NCBI GenBank assembly: GCA_947498595.1
Contig: CANMKX010000001.1
Location: 1 to 64,000 of the forward strand
Direction of reading: 5' to 3'
From: an uncultured Aquimarina sp.
Lineage (GTDB): Bacteria; Bacteroidota; Bacteroidia; Flavobacteriales; Flavobacteriaceae
DNA length: 64,000 nt
The notes beneath the pieces were generated by a model. The model searched no databases, was not told the origin of the DNA, and worked only from the letters and a program-made list of their open reading frames with translations. Shown here one piece after another: positions 40,637-50,279 of the stretch (position 1 is its first letter; every line of letters begins with the position of its first letter). Both the position numbers and the translations under genes were made by a program.

Positions 40637-41266
40637 ATGCCAACCGATAAAATTCAAATTTCTCAGTGTTTTCCTTTTATTGAAGCTGATTTAAAAGAAG
40701 AAATCATGTCTTTTGGAGAAATAAAAACAGTTCCTAAAGGAAAATATGTAGTACGGCAAGGAAGTTATTTAAATTTTTTGCCTATAATTTTAGATGGATT
40801 AATAAAAATGTATGCAGAAGAAGATGAAGTGGAATTTTTGTTATATTATATTTATCCAAATCAAAGCTGTATTTTAAGTTTTAACCATCTTTTTAGTCAA
40901 GAACCTGTTAGGTTTTCTGCTATTACAGAAGAAGAAACTACAGTATTATGTATTCCTGTAAATAAAGTAAAGGAATGGTTTATTAAATATCCATCTTTTA
41001 CACAAGTAGTACTTAAAGATTTTCAACGTAATTATGAAGATCTTTTAACGACAACAAAGCAATTAGTTTGTTATAAGATTGAAGATAGATTAATTAATTA
41101 CTTAGAGAAAAAAGCCGTATTGACAAATAATAAAGAAATACAAATCTCTCACAAACAAATAGCATTAGATTTAGGAACTTCAAGAGAAGTAATTTCTAGA
41201 ATAACAAAAAAATTACAAGCATCTAATAAACTTATTCAACACAAAAGACATATAGAGTTAGTGTAG
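40637..41266 (+). CDS. Crp/Fnr family transcriptional regulator
   Basis: Cyclic-nucleotide-binding fold; HTH HKQIALDLGTSREVISRITKKL. Confidence 0.9.
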   Translation: MPTDKIQISQCFPFIEADLKEEIMSFGEIKTVPKGKYVVRQGSYLNFLPIILDGLIKMYAEEDEVEFLLYYIYPNQSCILSFNHLFSQEPVRFSAITEEETTVLCIPVNKVKEWFIKYPSFTQVVLKDFQRNYEDLLTTTKQLVCYKIEDRLINYLEKKAVLTNNKEIQISHKQIALDLGTSREVISRITKKLQASNKLIQHKRHIELV

Positions 41267-41286
41267 ACATAATAAAAATACTAAAC

Positions 41287-41317
41287 AAAAAAGCACCTAA
41301 AATAAAGGTGCTTTTTT
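41287..41317. terminator. Intrinsic terminator
   Basis: AAAAAAGCACCT...AGGTGCTTTTTT. Confidence 0.8.
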
Positions 41318-41471
41318 GCTTAGTGTAATTATGGTATTCGTATTTTATAATGTGTAATCTTTGGTTTGTAACATTTATTTAACGTTTTAGAGTAACTTTT
41401 GTCACCGTTATGAGTATTCAAGTGATTATATATTTGTGCCAGAAAGATGAACAAATAAAAATTTATTGACT

Positions 41472-43772
41472 ATGAAAAACAAAATGCTTTATGCCATGGC
41501 AGCACTATCCTTTTTTGCCTCGTGTAGTGATGACGATGATGCAGCACCTATTACTAATCCAGTTAATACTACTGCTGAGGTAGTATTAAACGAAGTTCGT
41601 TATCAAGGTGATGATCGTGTAGAGATTTTTAACAAAGGAACTGAAACGGCTGATTTAAGTGATTATTGGTTGTGCTTAGGACCTCAAACTTATAGAAAGA
41701 TTGGAGATTTAACTCCAGAAAGTGGTAACATTGAATTAGAAGCAGGTGGATACTTAGTATTATCATATGATTTGCCAGATACTGATGGTGGATTAGGATT
41801 ATACTCAACAAACGAATTTGAAAATTCTGAAGCTATTGTAGATTTTGTACAATATGGAGCTGCAGGAAGTGTAAGAGAGAATGTAGCTGTTGCTGCAGGA
41901 ATTTGGACAGCTGGAGAATTTGTTCCTACTGTGATTAGCGCTGATCATAGTATTATTTTTGATGGAGACGGAAATGGTGCTGCAAATTGGGCAGAAACTA
42001 CGACTCCAACTTTTGGACAGGAAAATATGCTAATGGTAGCACAACGTTCTGTTGTTTTTAATGAAGTTAATTATGGAGAAGATAAATTAATCGAGATCTA
42101 TAATAATGGATCCGTAACAGTTGATTTAGCTCCATATTGGTTATGCTTAGGACCAGGAAGATACCTGCAAATTGATGCAGTAACTCCAACAAGTGGTAAC
42201 AAACAATTAGCACCAGGAGAGTTTTTGGTTGTTAATTGGGATGCACTAGGAGAAAGTGAAGGATTAGGATTATATTCTACAAATACTTTTGGAAGTTCTG
42301 ATGCAATAGTAGATTTTGTACAATGGGGATCTTCTGGTAGCGCAAGAGAAAATGTAGCTGCTGGCGCTGGAATTTGGACAGCTGGAGAGTTTGTGCCTAA
42401 TGTAGCATTAGGAAGCTATAGTATAGCATATGACGGAGAAGGAGATGCTGCTTCTGATTGGGAACAAGATGAAACACCTACTTTTGGAAGTGCTAATGAT
42501 ACTGCAAATGCAATGACAACTTTTGTTGTAACGCTAAAAAATGAAATTAATTATTTAGCAGCACAAGCTTTCAATACTCCAGATGGAACTAGTACAATGG
42601 GACCATTAACAACTACTGGAGCAAGTTATACAATTCCTTTTAAAGCAGTAGCTGGAGCAAAACTTAACTTTGTAACAATGAGTGCTATGACAAATGATTG
42701 GTTTTTCGCTCCAAATGGAGAAGGGATTACATTATTTGATACTGCAGGACAGCCTATATTAGGAGATATAACGAATCAAATTTATTTATGGGATGCAGGT
42801 ACAGAAGAAGAAGATCCAGCAACTATAGCTACTGAACCGGACGGAATGACAGCAGGAGATCCTGATGATGATAATACAGTACGTATACAGAATATGGATG
42901 TTAGTTCATATGCATCATTTGTACTTACTTGGGATGCTGCAAATAGCCAGTTTGTTTTAACAATAACAAGAACTGATATGGGAGTAATTACTCCAGGACT
43001 TTTAGTATTACATGCTCAAAACAATCCTTTCTTTACAGTAGGAGAACCAGATAGAGGCGTAGGATTAGAGCAAATAGCTGAAGCAGGTATTCCAACAGAA
43101 TTATATGAATGGTTTACAGAAACAGGTAGTCAAGGAACGCCATTGAGATTATCATCTTCAATTAGTGTTTTATCACCAGGTTTAGCATATGCATTTAATA
43201 CAAACAGTGATCCATGGTTTACTCAAGGTGAAGCAGCAAGAGCAGCTAGCGGAGTAGAACAAATTGCAGAGGATGGAAACAATCAACCAGCAATAGATTA
43301 TTTAGCTAGCCTTGGTTTACCAGTAGTAGCAAGTGATCAAACTGCTAATGTTGGACCAGGAGAATCATTAACATTTACAATTCAAGTTCCACAAGGACAA
43401 GATTATAAATTAGGATTTGGTACGATGTTAGTACAAACTAATGATTGGTTTATTAGTTATAACAATAATGGAACGGTATTATTTGATGCTAATGGAACTC
43501 CTTTCTCAGGAATGTCAAGTAGCCAACAAACGTATTTATTTGATGCAGGAACAGAAGAAGATCAAGATGTAGGATTTGGTATGGATCAAGCACCAAGACA
43601 AGCAAATCCTAATACAGGAGCTGCTGATGCAAATACAACAATCCGAAGAGTAAGCTCATTAGAAGATGTACAGTTTGGTAAAGGAGCAATTAATAGTGGA
43701 CCAGGAGTAACTTGGTCAGGTGATCCTAGAGGAGGATATAACTTAGTAAGTATTAATGTTCAGCCACAATAA
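41472..43772 (+). CDS. Lipoprotein with two lamin-tail-like and two spondin-like repeats
   Basis: Lipobox SFFASC; duplicated EVVLNEVRYQGDDRVEIFNKG.../SVVFNEVNYGEDKLIEIYNNG...; duplicated TNDWFFAPNGEGITLFD.../TNDWFISYNNNGTVLFD.... Confidence 0.75.
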   Translation: MKNKMLYAMAALSFFASCSDDDDAAPITNPVNTTAEVVLNEVRYQGDDRVEIFNKGTETADLSDYWLCLGPQTYRKIGDLTPESGNIELEAGGYLVLSYDLPDTDGGLGLYSTNEFENSEAIVDFVQYGAAGSVRENVAVAAGIWTAGEFVPTVISADHSIIFDGDGNGAANWAETTTPTFGQENMLMVAQRSVVFNEVNYGEDKLIEIYNNGSVTVDLAPYWLCLGPGRYLQIDAVTPTSGNKQLAPGEFLVVNWDALGESEGLGLYSTNTFGSSDAIVDFVQWGSSGSARENVAAGAGIWTAGEFVPNVALGSYSIAYDGEGDAASDWEQDETPTFGSANDTANAMTTFVVTLKNEINYLAAQAFNTPDGTSTMGPLTTTGASYTIPFKAVAGAKLNFVTMSAMTNDWFFAPNGEGITLFDTAGQPILGDITNQIYLWDAGTEEEDPATIATEPDGMTAGDPDDDNTVRIQNMDVSSYASFVLTWDAANSQFVLTITRTDMGVITPGLLVLHAQNNPFFTVGEPDRGVGLEQIAEAGIPTELYEWFTETGSQGTPLRLSSSISVLSPGLAYAFNTNSDPWFTQGEAARAASGVEQIAEDGNNQPAIDYLASLGLPVVASDQTANVGPGESLTFTIQVPQGQDYKLGFGTMLVQTNDWFISYNNNGTVLFDANGTPFSGMSSSQQTYLFDAGTEEDQDVGFGMDQAPRQANPNTGAADANTTIRRVSSLEDVQFGKGAINSGPGVTWSGDPRGGYNLVSINVQPQ

Positions 43773-43830
43773 TATGATTTCTAGAAACTAGTTAAGTATA
43801 TATTAGGGGATATAAATTAGTTTCAATGTA

Positions 43831-43862
43831 AAAGACCTTCGCAATATGTCGAAGGTCTTTTT
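43831..43862. terminator. Intrinsic terminator
   Basis: AAAGACCTTC...GAAGGTCTTTTT. Confidence 0.8.
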
Positions 43863-43961
43863 ATATACAATTATTTTATAATAATGTTAAAATCACCTTA
43901 AAATGTAGCTTACTTCAATAGGCATTTTTATATTGAAGAACAACTTAAAATAACTCATAAA

Positions 43962-45815
43962 ATGCGCTCATTTGAAATTAAAATGCTAATAATTATTAGC
44001 TTAATTACTACTCTTTTTGCATCTGCACAAAATACGACAACCTATGATGTTAAAGAACATTATACCAAGCAAGAGGTTGATATAGAAATGCGTGATGGAA
44101 CTAAATTACACACTACGATTTATGCTCCAAAAGATACCAGTAAAAAATACCCAATTCTTATGCAACGAACTCCTTATAGTTCTAGACCATATGGAGAAGG
44201 ACAATTTAGAAGAAGAATAGGTCCTAATGAGTTTTTAATGAAAGAAGGAAATATTATCGTTTATCAAGACGTAAGAGGGCGTTGGATGAGTGAGGGAGAT
44301 TATGATAATATGAGAGCATATATTCCTAAAAAGAAGAAGAAACAATTTGACGAATCAAGTGATACATACGATACTATTGATTGGTTGGTAAAAAACGTAA
44401 AAAATAATAATGGAAGAGTGGGTACATGGGGAATTTCATATCCAGGATTTTATGCAACATATTCGTTATTAGATTCTCACCCAGCGTTAAAAGCAGTATC
44501 TCCTCAGGCATGTATAGGAGATTTTTTCTTTGATGATTTTCATCATAATGGAGCTTATTTATTGAGTTATTGGAGAGCAACAGCTCTATTTGGGTATGAA
44601 AAAACAAAACCAACGACTAAAGCTTGGTATAAATTCCCAGAATTACCAAGTAAAGATCAATACCAATTTTTCTTAGATAATGGACCATTGTCTAATCTAG
44701 ATACATATTACAAAGAAGATAATGTTTTTTGGACACAATTGAAAGAACATCCTAATTATGATGAATTCTGGAAAAAAAGAGGAATTATACAGCATTTAGA
44801 AGATATTAAGCCAGCAGTAATGGTAGTTGGAGGATTATTTGATGCTGAAGATTTATACGGGCCTTTTCAAACATATAAAAATATAGAAAAAAGAAGTGAT
44901 AATTATAATACCGTAGTTTTTGGACCTTGGAGTCATGGAGATTGGGCTAGAAATAAAAAGCGACAAGCGATAGGGAATGTTTATTTTGGAGATGATATAT
45001 CCTTGGCTTTTCAAAGAGATATAGAGACTAAGTTTTTTAACCATTTTCTTAAAGGAAGTGGTGATAAAAATTCAGGATTACCAGAAGCTAAAATATACGA
45101 TACAGGAGTTAGAGCGTGGAGCGCTTTTAATGCATGGCCGCCAAAAAATACAACTAAGAAAAAATATTTTTTAAATGCTACAGGAAATTTAGGAGTAACA
45201 AGTGATGCTTCGGCAAATGAATTCATTAGTGATCCCAAAAAACCAGTACCTTATTCTGAAGATGTTAAGATGGTTTTCACTCCACGAAAATATATGACAG
45301 ATGATCAACGTTTTGCAGCTAGAAGACCAGATGTATTAGTTTATGAAACTGAAGCGTTGGATGGAGATGTTATTTTGGCAGGAGAAATATTAGCAAAATT
45401 AAAAGTAGCTACAACAGGAACAGATGCAGATTGGATTGTTAAAGTTATTGATGTATATCCTAATGATGCTAAAGATTATGATGAAACTCAAAAATATTTA
45501 AAAATGAGTAATTATCATATGATGGTTAGAAGTGAAGTGATGAGAGGGCGTTTCAGAAATGACTTTAGTAAACCAGAAGCATTTACCCCAAACAAAAAAA
45601 CGACAGTAAATGTTAAGCTTCAAGATGTTCACCATACATTTAAAAAAGGACATAAAATTCAAATTCAAATTCAGAGTACGTGGTTTCCATTAATAGATTT
45701 GAATCCACAAACGTATGTGCCAAATATTTTTAAAGCAAAAGAAACGGATTTTAAAAAACAAACTCATAAAGTATTCGGAGATTCTGAAATTGAATTTACA
45801 ATATTAAATAAATAA
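43962..45815 (+). CDS. CocE/NonD family (S15-like) secreted hydrolase
   Basis: MRDGTKLHTTIYAPKD; VGTWGISYPGFYATYSLL nucleophile elbow; galactose-binding-like C-terminus. Confidence 0.9.
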   Translation: MRSFEIKMLIIISLITTLFASAQNTTTYDVKEHYTKQEVDIEMRDGTKLHTTIYAPKDTSKKYPILMQRTPYSSRPYGEGQFRRRIGPNEFLMKEGNIIVYQDVRGRWMSEGDYDNMRAYIPKKKKKQFDESSDTYDTIDWLVKNVKNNNGRVGTWGISYPGFYATYSLLDSHPALKAVSPQACIGDFFFDDFHHNGAYLLSYWRATALFGYEKTKPTTKAWYKFPELPSKDQYQFFLDNGPLSNLDTYYKEDNVFWTQLKEHPNYDEFWKKRGIIQHLEDIKPAVMVVGGLFDAEDLYGPFQTYKNIEKRSDNYNTVVFGPWSHGDWARNKKRQAIGNVYFGDDISLAFQRDIETKFFNHFLKGSGDKNSGLPEAKIYDTGVRAWSAFNAWPPKNTTKKKYFLNATGNLGVTSDASANEFISDPKKPVPYSEDVKMVFTPRKYMTDDQRFAARRPDVLVYETEALDGDVILAGEILAKLKVATTGTDADWIVKVIDVYPNDAKDYDETQKYLKMSNYHMMVRSEVMRGRFRNDFSKPEAFTPNKKTTVNVKLQDVHHTFKKGHKIQIQIQSTWFPLIDLNPQTYVPNIFKAKETDFKKQTHKVFGDSEIEFTILNK

Positions 45816-45833
45816 CTAAAACCTCTAAATAAA

Positions 45834-47666
45834 ATGAAAAAAACAAATTTAGCTCTTCTATTTGTGTCGGTGGCTCTTGCTGTTGGTTGTAAACAAGAAC
45901 CTAAACAAGTAGAAAGTGTAGCACCAACAGAAGGTGAAATAAAAATTGCTTCGAAAAAATTAAACGATTGGTTTGAAAGTAATTTTAAAGAAGAAGTAAA
46001 AGAATCACCAATGATGCAAACCTATTTAGGTGTCAAAACTGCAGATTATGGTAAATGGGATGATATTTCAAAAAAACAAGAAGATAAAGATTTAAGCGTA
46101 GCCAAAGAACGATTAGCATACCTTGAAGATTCTGTTGATGTTAAAACATTGGATGAAGCTACAACTTTGAGTTATAAATTATTAAAAGAAGATTTAAAGA
46201 ATTCAATTGCTGATCATCAATATAGATTACATACATACCCAGTAAATCAAATGCATGGAATGCAAGCAGAAATCCCTGCTTTTTTGATTAATATGCATAG
46301 AATCGAAAATAAAAGTGATGCTGAAGCATATATTTCTCGATTAAATGGAATGAATGGCTTATTTGGGCAATTAGTTACAAACTTAGAGGAAAGAGAGAAA
46401 GTAGGAATTTTGCCTCCAAAATTCGTATATGCTAAAGTTCTTGAAGATAGTAAAAACATTATCAAAGGTGTGCCATTTGATAATTCATCTAAAGAAAGTA
46501 CTTTATTGAGTGATTTTAAGAGCAAAGTAAATGGTATAGAACTAAAAGATGAAGAAAAGAATGAATTAATAGCAAAAGCAGAAAAAGCACTTGTAGAAAA
46601 TGTAAAACCTGCTTATGAAAAACTAATAGCTACTCTAGAAGCTCAAGAAAAGATAGCTACTACAGACGATGGCGCTTGGAAATTTCCTAATGGAGCTGCG
46701 TTTTATAACAACGCTTTGCAACGTACTACTACTACTACAATGACTGCTGAGGAAATTCATACGTTAGGATTAGCAGAAGTAGCGAGAATACATAAAGAGA
46801 TGGAAGCTATAAAAGAATCTGTAAAGTTTGAAGGAACGTTACAAGAGTTCTTCAAGTTTATGAAAGAAGATAAGCAATTTTACTATCCAAATACAGCAGA
46901 AGGTAAAGCAACTTATTTGAAAGAAGCAGTAACTCTAATTGATACAATGAAATCTAAATTAGATGAACTATTTATTACTAAACCTAAAGCAGATATTAAT
47001 GTTAAAGCTGTAGAAGCATTTAGAGAAAAAAGTGCGGGTAAAGCTTTTTATCAACGAGGAACTCCAGATGGATCTAGACCAGGTACTTATTATGCAAATC
47101 TTTATGATATGGAAGCTATGCCGATATATCAAATGGAAGCATTAGCATACCATGAAGGAATTCCGGGACATCATATGCAAATATCAATAGCACAAGAATT
47201 AAGTGATATTCCTAAATTTAGAAAATTTGGAGGCTATACAGCGTACATTGAAGGATGGGGATTATACAATGAGTTTTTACCAAAAGAAATAGGTATGTAT
47301 AGTGATCCATATTCTGATTTTGGAAGATTGGCAATGGAATTATGGAGAGCATGTAGATTAGTTGTAGATACAGGAATTCACGCAAAGAAATGGACAAGAA
47401 ATCAAGGGATTAATTATTACGTAACTAATACTCCTAATGCAGAAAGTGATGCTGTAAAAATGGTAGAGCGACACATCGTAATGCCAAGTCAAGCTACAGC
47501 ATATAAAATAGGAATGATTAAAATATTAGAATTGAGAACTAAGGCTAAAGAAAAGCTTGGAGATAAATTTGATATAAGAGAGTTTCATGATGTTGTTTTA
47601 ACTAACGGAGCCGTACCATTAACAGTTTTAGAAGAACTAGTAAATACGTGGATTGCTAGTAAATAA
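45834..47666 (+). CDS. DUF885 family putative peptidase, lipoprotein
   Basis: Lipobox ALAVGC; ALAYHEGIPGHHMQISIAQEL; YIEGWGLYNEFLPKE. Confidence 0.88.
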   Translation: MKKTNLALLFVSVALAVGCKQEPKQVESVAPTEGEIKIASKKLNDWFESNFKEEVKESPMMQTYLGVKTADYGKWDDISKKQEDKDLSVAKERLAYLEDSVDVKTLDEATTLSYKLLKEDLKNSIADHQYRLHTYPVNQMHGMQAEIPAFLINMHRIENKSDAEAYISRLNGMNGLFGQLVTNLEEREKVGILPPKFVYAKVLEDSKNIIKGVPFDNSSKESTLLSDFKSKVNGIELKDEEKNELIAKAEKALVENVKPAYEKLIATLEAQEKIATTDDGAWKFPNGAAFYNNALQRTTTTTMTAEEIHTLGLAEVARIHKEMEAIKESVKFEGTLQEFFKFMKEDKQFYYPNTAEGKATYLKEAVTLIDTMKSKLDELFITKPKADINVKAVEAFREKSAGKAFYQRGTPDGSRPGTYYANLYDMEAMPIYQMEALAYHEGIPGHHMQISIAQELSDIPKFRKFGGYTAYIEGWGLYNEFLPKEIGMYSDPYSDFGRLAMELWRACRLVVDTGIHAKKWTRNQGINYYVTNTPNAESDAVKMVERHIVMPSQATAYKIGMIKILELRTKAKEKLGDKFDIREFHDVVLTNGAVPLTVLEELVNTWIASK

Positions 47667-47691
47667 AAAATAAAACTAAAAAAAAGAACTT

Positions 47692-47723
47692 AAACCATCA
47701 TTATTAATTAATAATGGTGGTTT
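47692..47723. terminator. Bidirectional terminator between convergent genes
   Basis: AAACCATCATTATTAA/TTAATAATGGTGGTTT. Confidence 0.7.
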
Positions 47724-48414
47724 CTTTTATAAATTCAATTAAATCATTTTTAGAGCCATTGAAAAAATTGATCTTATTTTCTTTTTTGTCAATAGATGGG
47801 TATCCTTTTACAAAACGCCATCCTGTTTTTTTCCATTTTGAGGGTAGTTTCCAAATATCATCATCTGTTTCAGAATGAATACATAGTGGAAATTTAGAAA
47901 ATAAAGAAGTCGTAAGTAACTTATCGGCTAAATCTTTATCAGTAGAAATTATAGGAATCTTACCAGTCTTAATTCTTAATTGAGTTAGAAAAATTAATAA
48001 ATCTTTTTGATAATTTTTCGGATTAATGATCTGATGCTTTTTTGCGTGTATATTAACTATAATAGGTAATTCTTGAGGATTGAGCTTACCAACTGCTTTT
48101 ACAATAGGAGCTACTTGCTTTATAGGTGGGATTTTACAATCGTAAATATGATATGCACCTCTAATTAAATGATTAGATTTTAAGTGTTTCCATTGTTTTG
48201 AAAAATTTCCATTTAACGAGTCACCAACAGTAACATTACTTACAACATAAGAAACATCACTATAATGTATTTGTTGTAAATTGTTTACATATGTAATGTC
48301 AATACCTTTAGCATATTTTGAAGTATCTAATTGATAAGGATTACAACTAATAAATAGTAAAGAGGTAAATATCAAAAAGATAAATAAAGTATGAATCGAA
48401 TTGTTTTTAAGCAT
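47704..48414 (-). CDS. GH25 lysozyme-like lipoprotein with substituted catalytic motif
   Basis: AKGIDITYV, RGAYHIYD, GKIPIISTD consistent with GH25; PIIVNIHA where GH25 normally has D-x-E. Confidence 0.65.
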   Translation of the reverse strand: MLKNNSIHTLFIFLIFTSLLFISCNPYQLDTSKYAKGIDITYVNNLQQIHYSDVSYVVSNVTVGDSLNGNFSKQWKHLKSNHLIRGAYHIYDCKIPPIKQVAPIVKAVGKLNPQELPIIVNIHAKKHQIINPKNYQKDLLIFLTQLRIKTGKIPIISTDKDLADKLLTTSLFSKFPLCIHSETDDDIWKLPSKWKKTGWRFVKGYPSIDKKENKINFFNGSKNDLIEFIKETTIIN

Positions 48415-48636
48415 TTTATTTTGAAATAAGCTTGTAATATTAAGTCGTAAAAGTAGTTGATTATCTAAGAATAAAATAATAAAAAGTAGGGGGAAAAACC
48501 ACTTTTTTTATGGATAAACCAGTAGTAAGATGTTTTTTACTTGTTTTAAATAGTAGTAATATAAAATAAATTTAAGATTTATATAACATATATCTTATTG
48601 AAATAGTGGCGTAACTAAAATATAAATTATAGCATA

Positions 48637-49791
48637 TTATTGTTTTTGAATTATATCAAGCACTATTTTTTTTAATTGATGGTATTCGAAATTTTTGCTA
48701 AGGTGACCAATAACAGAATGTTTTCCTTTTTTATCCATACCTATAATATATTTTGATGCAGCTTGATCATTCATTATAGGAGATGTTTCTGTTTGTACAG
48801 TAAATTCTATTTGATTATTCATGTTTATAATATAAAAAATGTGTTTATAGTATAAATCCCCTTTTTTAACTTCATAGCGTTCAAAAGCTTGAATTAAATT
48901 GTTCTTGTATTCAAATTGATCAAAACAGAACATTTCTTTTAATTTCCCAGATAGTTGTTGCTTGTAGTATGCTTCGTATAGTTTCTTACGATATGGAATT
49001 ACTTTGCTATATTCTTTTTTTGCATAAAGGGTTTGTATAATTTTAGCATAAGCAGCATAGTCATAAGGATCTAAATCAATCACTTCTTTAAATGCAGTTT
49101 CAGCTTTATTATAATTATTATTGAGTAATTCAAAAATACCAATGTTATATACTATCGTTGTATATCTGATAGAATCAGGAGATATTTTTTCTTTTGCAGT
49201 ATAAAATGCTTTTAATGCTTTTTGATCTTCTTTTATTTCTGCATAAATCTGCGGAATCATTATATATGGTCGATCAGTAGATAATTTTCTTTCAGTAGCA
49301 TTTTTATAATAGTTCATAGCTAAATTAAGATTTCCAATATTTAAATATGAATCACCTAAAGCACTGTAGTAATCTCCTTTATGAGAATTGATATGAATCG
49401 CCTTTTTTAAGCATATAATCGCTTTGTCGAATTCCTCAAGATAATTATGTGATAATCCTTTTATATAATGAGTTTCAGATAAATTAGAATCCTTGTCTAG
49501 GGATAATTGCATGTACTTTAAAGCGTTAATATGATCAACTTTTACATAATATGCCATTCCGATATAATAAATAGCTTTTGCAGGATACAAATCTGCGTGA
49601 TCGGTATAGTTTTTTATAATATAATTATACTGTTTAGAAAAATACAAATCTCTTAAGGTATGCGTTATATCCTCTTGAGAAGATGCAGTAAATGATACTA
49701 TGGACCCTATAAAAAGGAGTATGATTTTTTGATATGTAAACAATATTTGAGGAATAATATGAATTGTATTTATAATAATAAAATGATGCAA
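48637..49791 (-). CDS. Tetratricopeptide-repeat protein, exported
   Basis: Signal peptide (SFTASSQE); TPR units such as EFDKAIICLKKAIHINSHKGDYYSALGDSYLNIGNLNLAMNYYKNA. Confidence 0.8.
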   Translation of the reverse strand: MHHFIIINTIHIIPQILFTYQKIILLFIGSIVSFTASSQEDITHTLRDLYFSKQYNYIIKNYTDHADLYPAKAIYYIGMAYYVKVDHINALKYMQLSLDKDSNLSETHYIKGLSHNYLEEFDKAIICLKKAIHINSHKGDYYSALGDSYLNIGNLNLAMNYYKNATERKLSTDRPYIMIPQIYAEIKEDQKALKAFYTAKEKISPDSIRYTTIVYNIGIFELLNNNYNKAETAFKEVIDLDPYDYAAYAKIIQTLYAKKEYSKVIPYRKKLYEAYYKQQLSGKLKEMFCFDQFEYKNNLIQAFERYEVKKGDLYYKHIFYIINMNNQIEFTVQTETSPIMNDQAASKYIIGMDKKGKHSVIGHLSKNFEYHQLKKIVLDIIQKQ

Positions 49792-49803
49792 TTTAAATAT
49801 TTT

Positions 49804-50106
49804 TTAAATGTTTATTGCAATTACTTTAGCAATGATATCTTTTTTTGATATCCAACCATTTAGTTTTCCTAAATTATTACCAATAAGAACTTGTTCATCA
49901 GTAATATCTTTTATGATATGTAATATGTAGTTTTTTTTCCAATTGATGAATACTATATCGTTAATATAAATTTTATTAAGATCGATACTTTGCAATGTAA
50001 TTAGTTGTCCGCTATTAATAATTCCCTTCATGGAGTTACCAATAGGTCTTATACTACATATTTGATTTTTTTTTAAAGCAATCAAGGCTTCTTTTACCCA
50101 CCCCAT
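49804..50106 (-). CDS. S24/S26 peptidase-like small protein
   Basis: IRPIGNSMKGIINSGQLITLQSI with Ser in a GNSM motif; NWKKNYILHIIKDI. Confidence 0.6.
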   Translation of the reverse strand: MGWVKEALIALKKNQICSIRPIGNSMKGIINSGQLITLQSIDLNKIYINDIVFINWKKNYILHIIKDITDEQVLIGNNLGKLNGWISKKDIIAKVIAINI

Positions 50107-50221
50107 TTATTGAGTAATAAAATTTTTATGACGAAAAGAGATAATTATGTAAGTAAGAGGTACAAAATTAGAAAAGATAGTTTTCATAAATAGGATTTGA
50201 TGATGAATGTGTAGTAAAAAT

Positions 50222-50279
50222 ACAAATAAAATTATAAAAGGCAATTCAAATTTGAATTGCCTTTTATAATTTTATTTGT
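50222..50279. repeat. Perfect 58-bp palindrome overlapping the 3' end of the HlyD gene (probable terminator)
   Basis: ACAAATAAAATTATAAAAGGCAATTCAAA/TTTGAATTGCCTTTTATAATTTTATTTGT; no mismatch, no loop. Confidence 0.95.

Noticed and set aside
50107-50187. 26-aa reverse ORF MKTIFSNFVPLTYIIISFRHKNFITQ* abutting the S24-like gene
   Set aside because: Considered as a leader or precursor peptide, but it has no GG leader, no Cys and no repeated regulatory codons, so no functional claim is justified.
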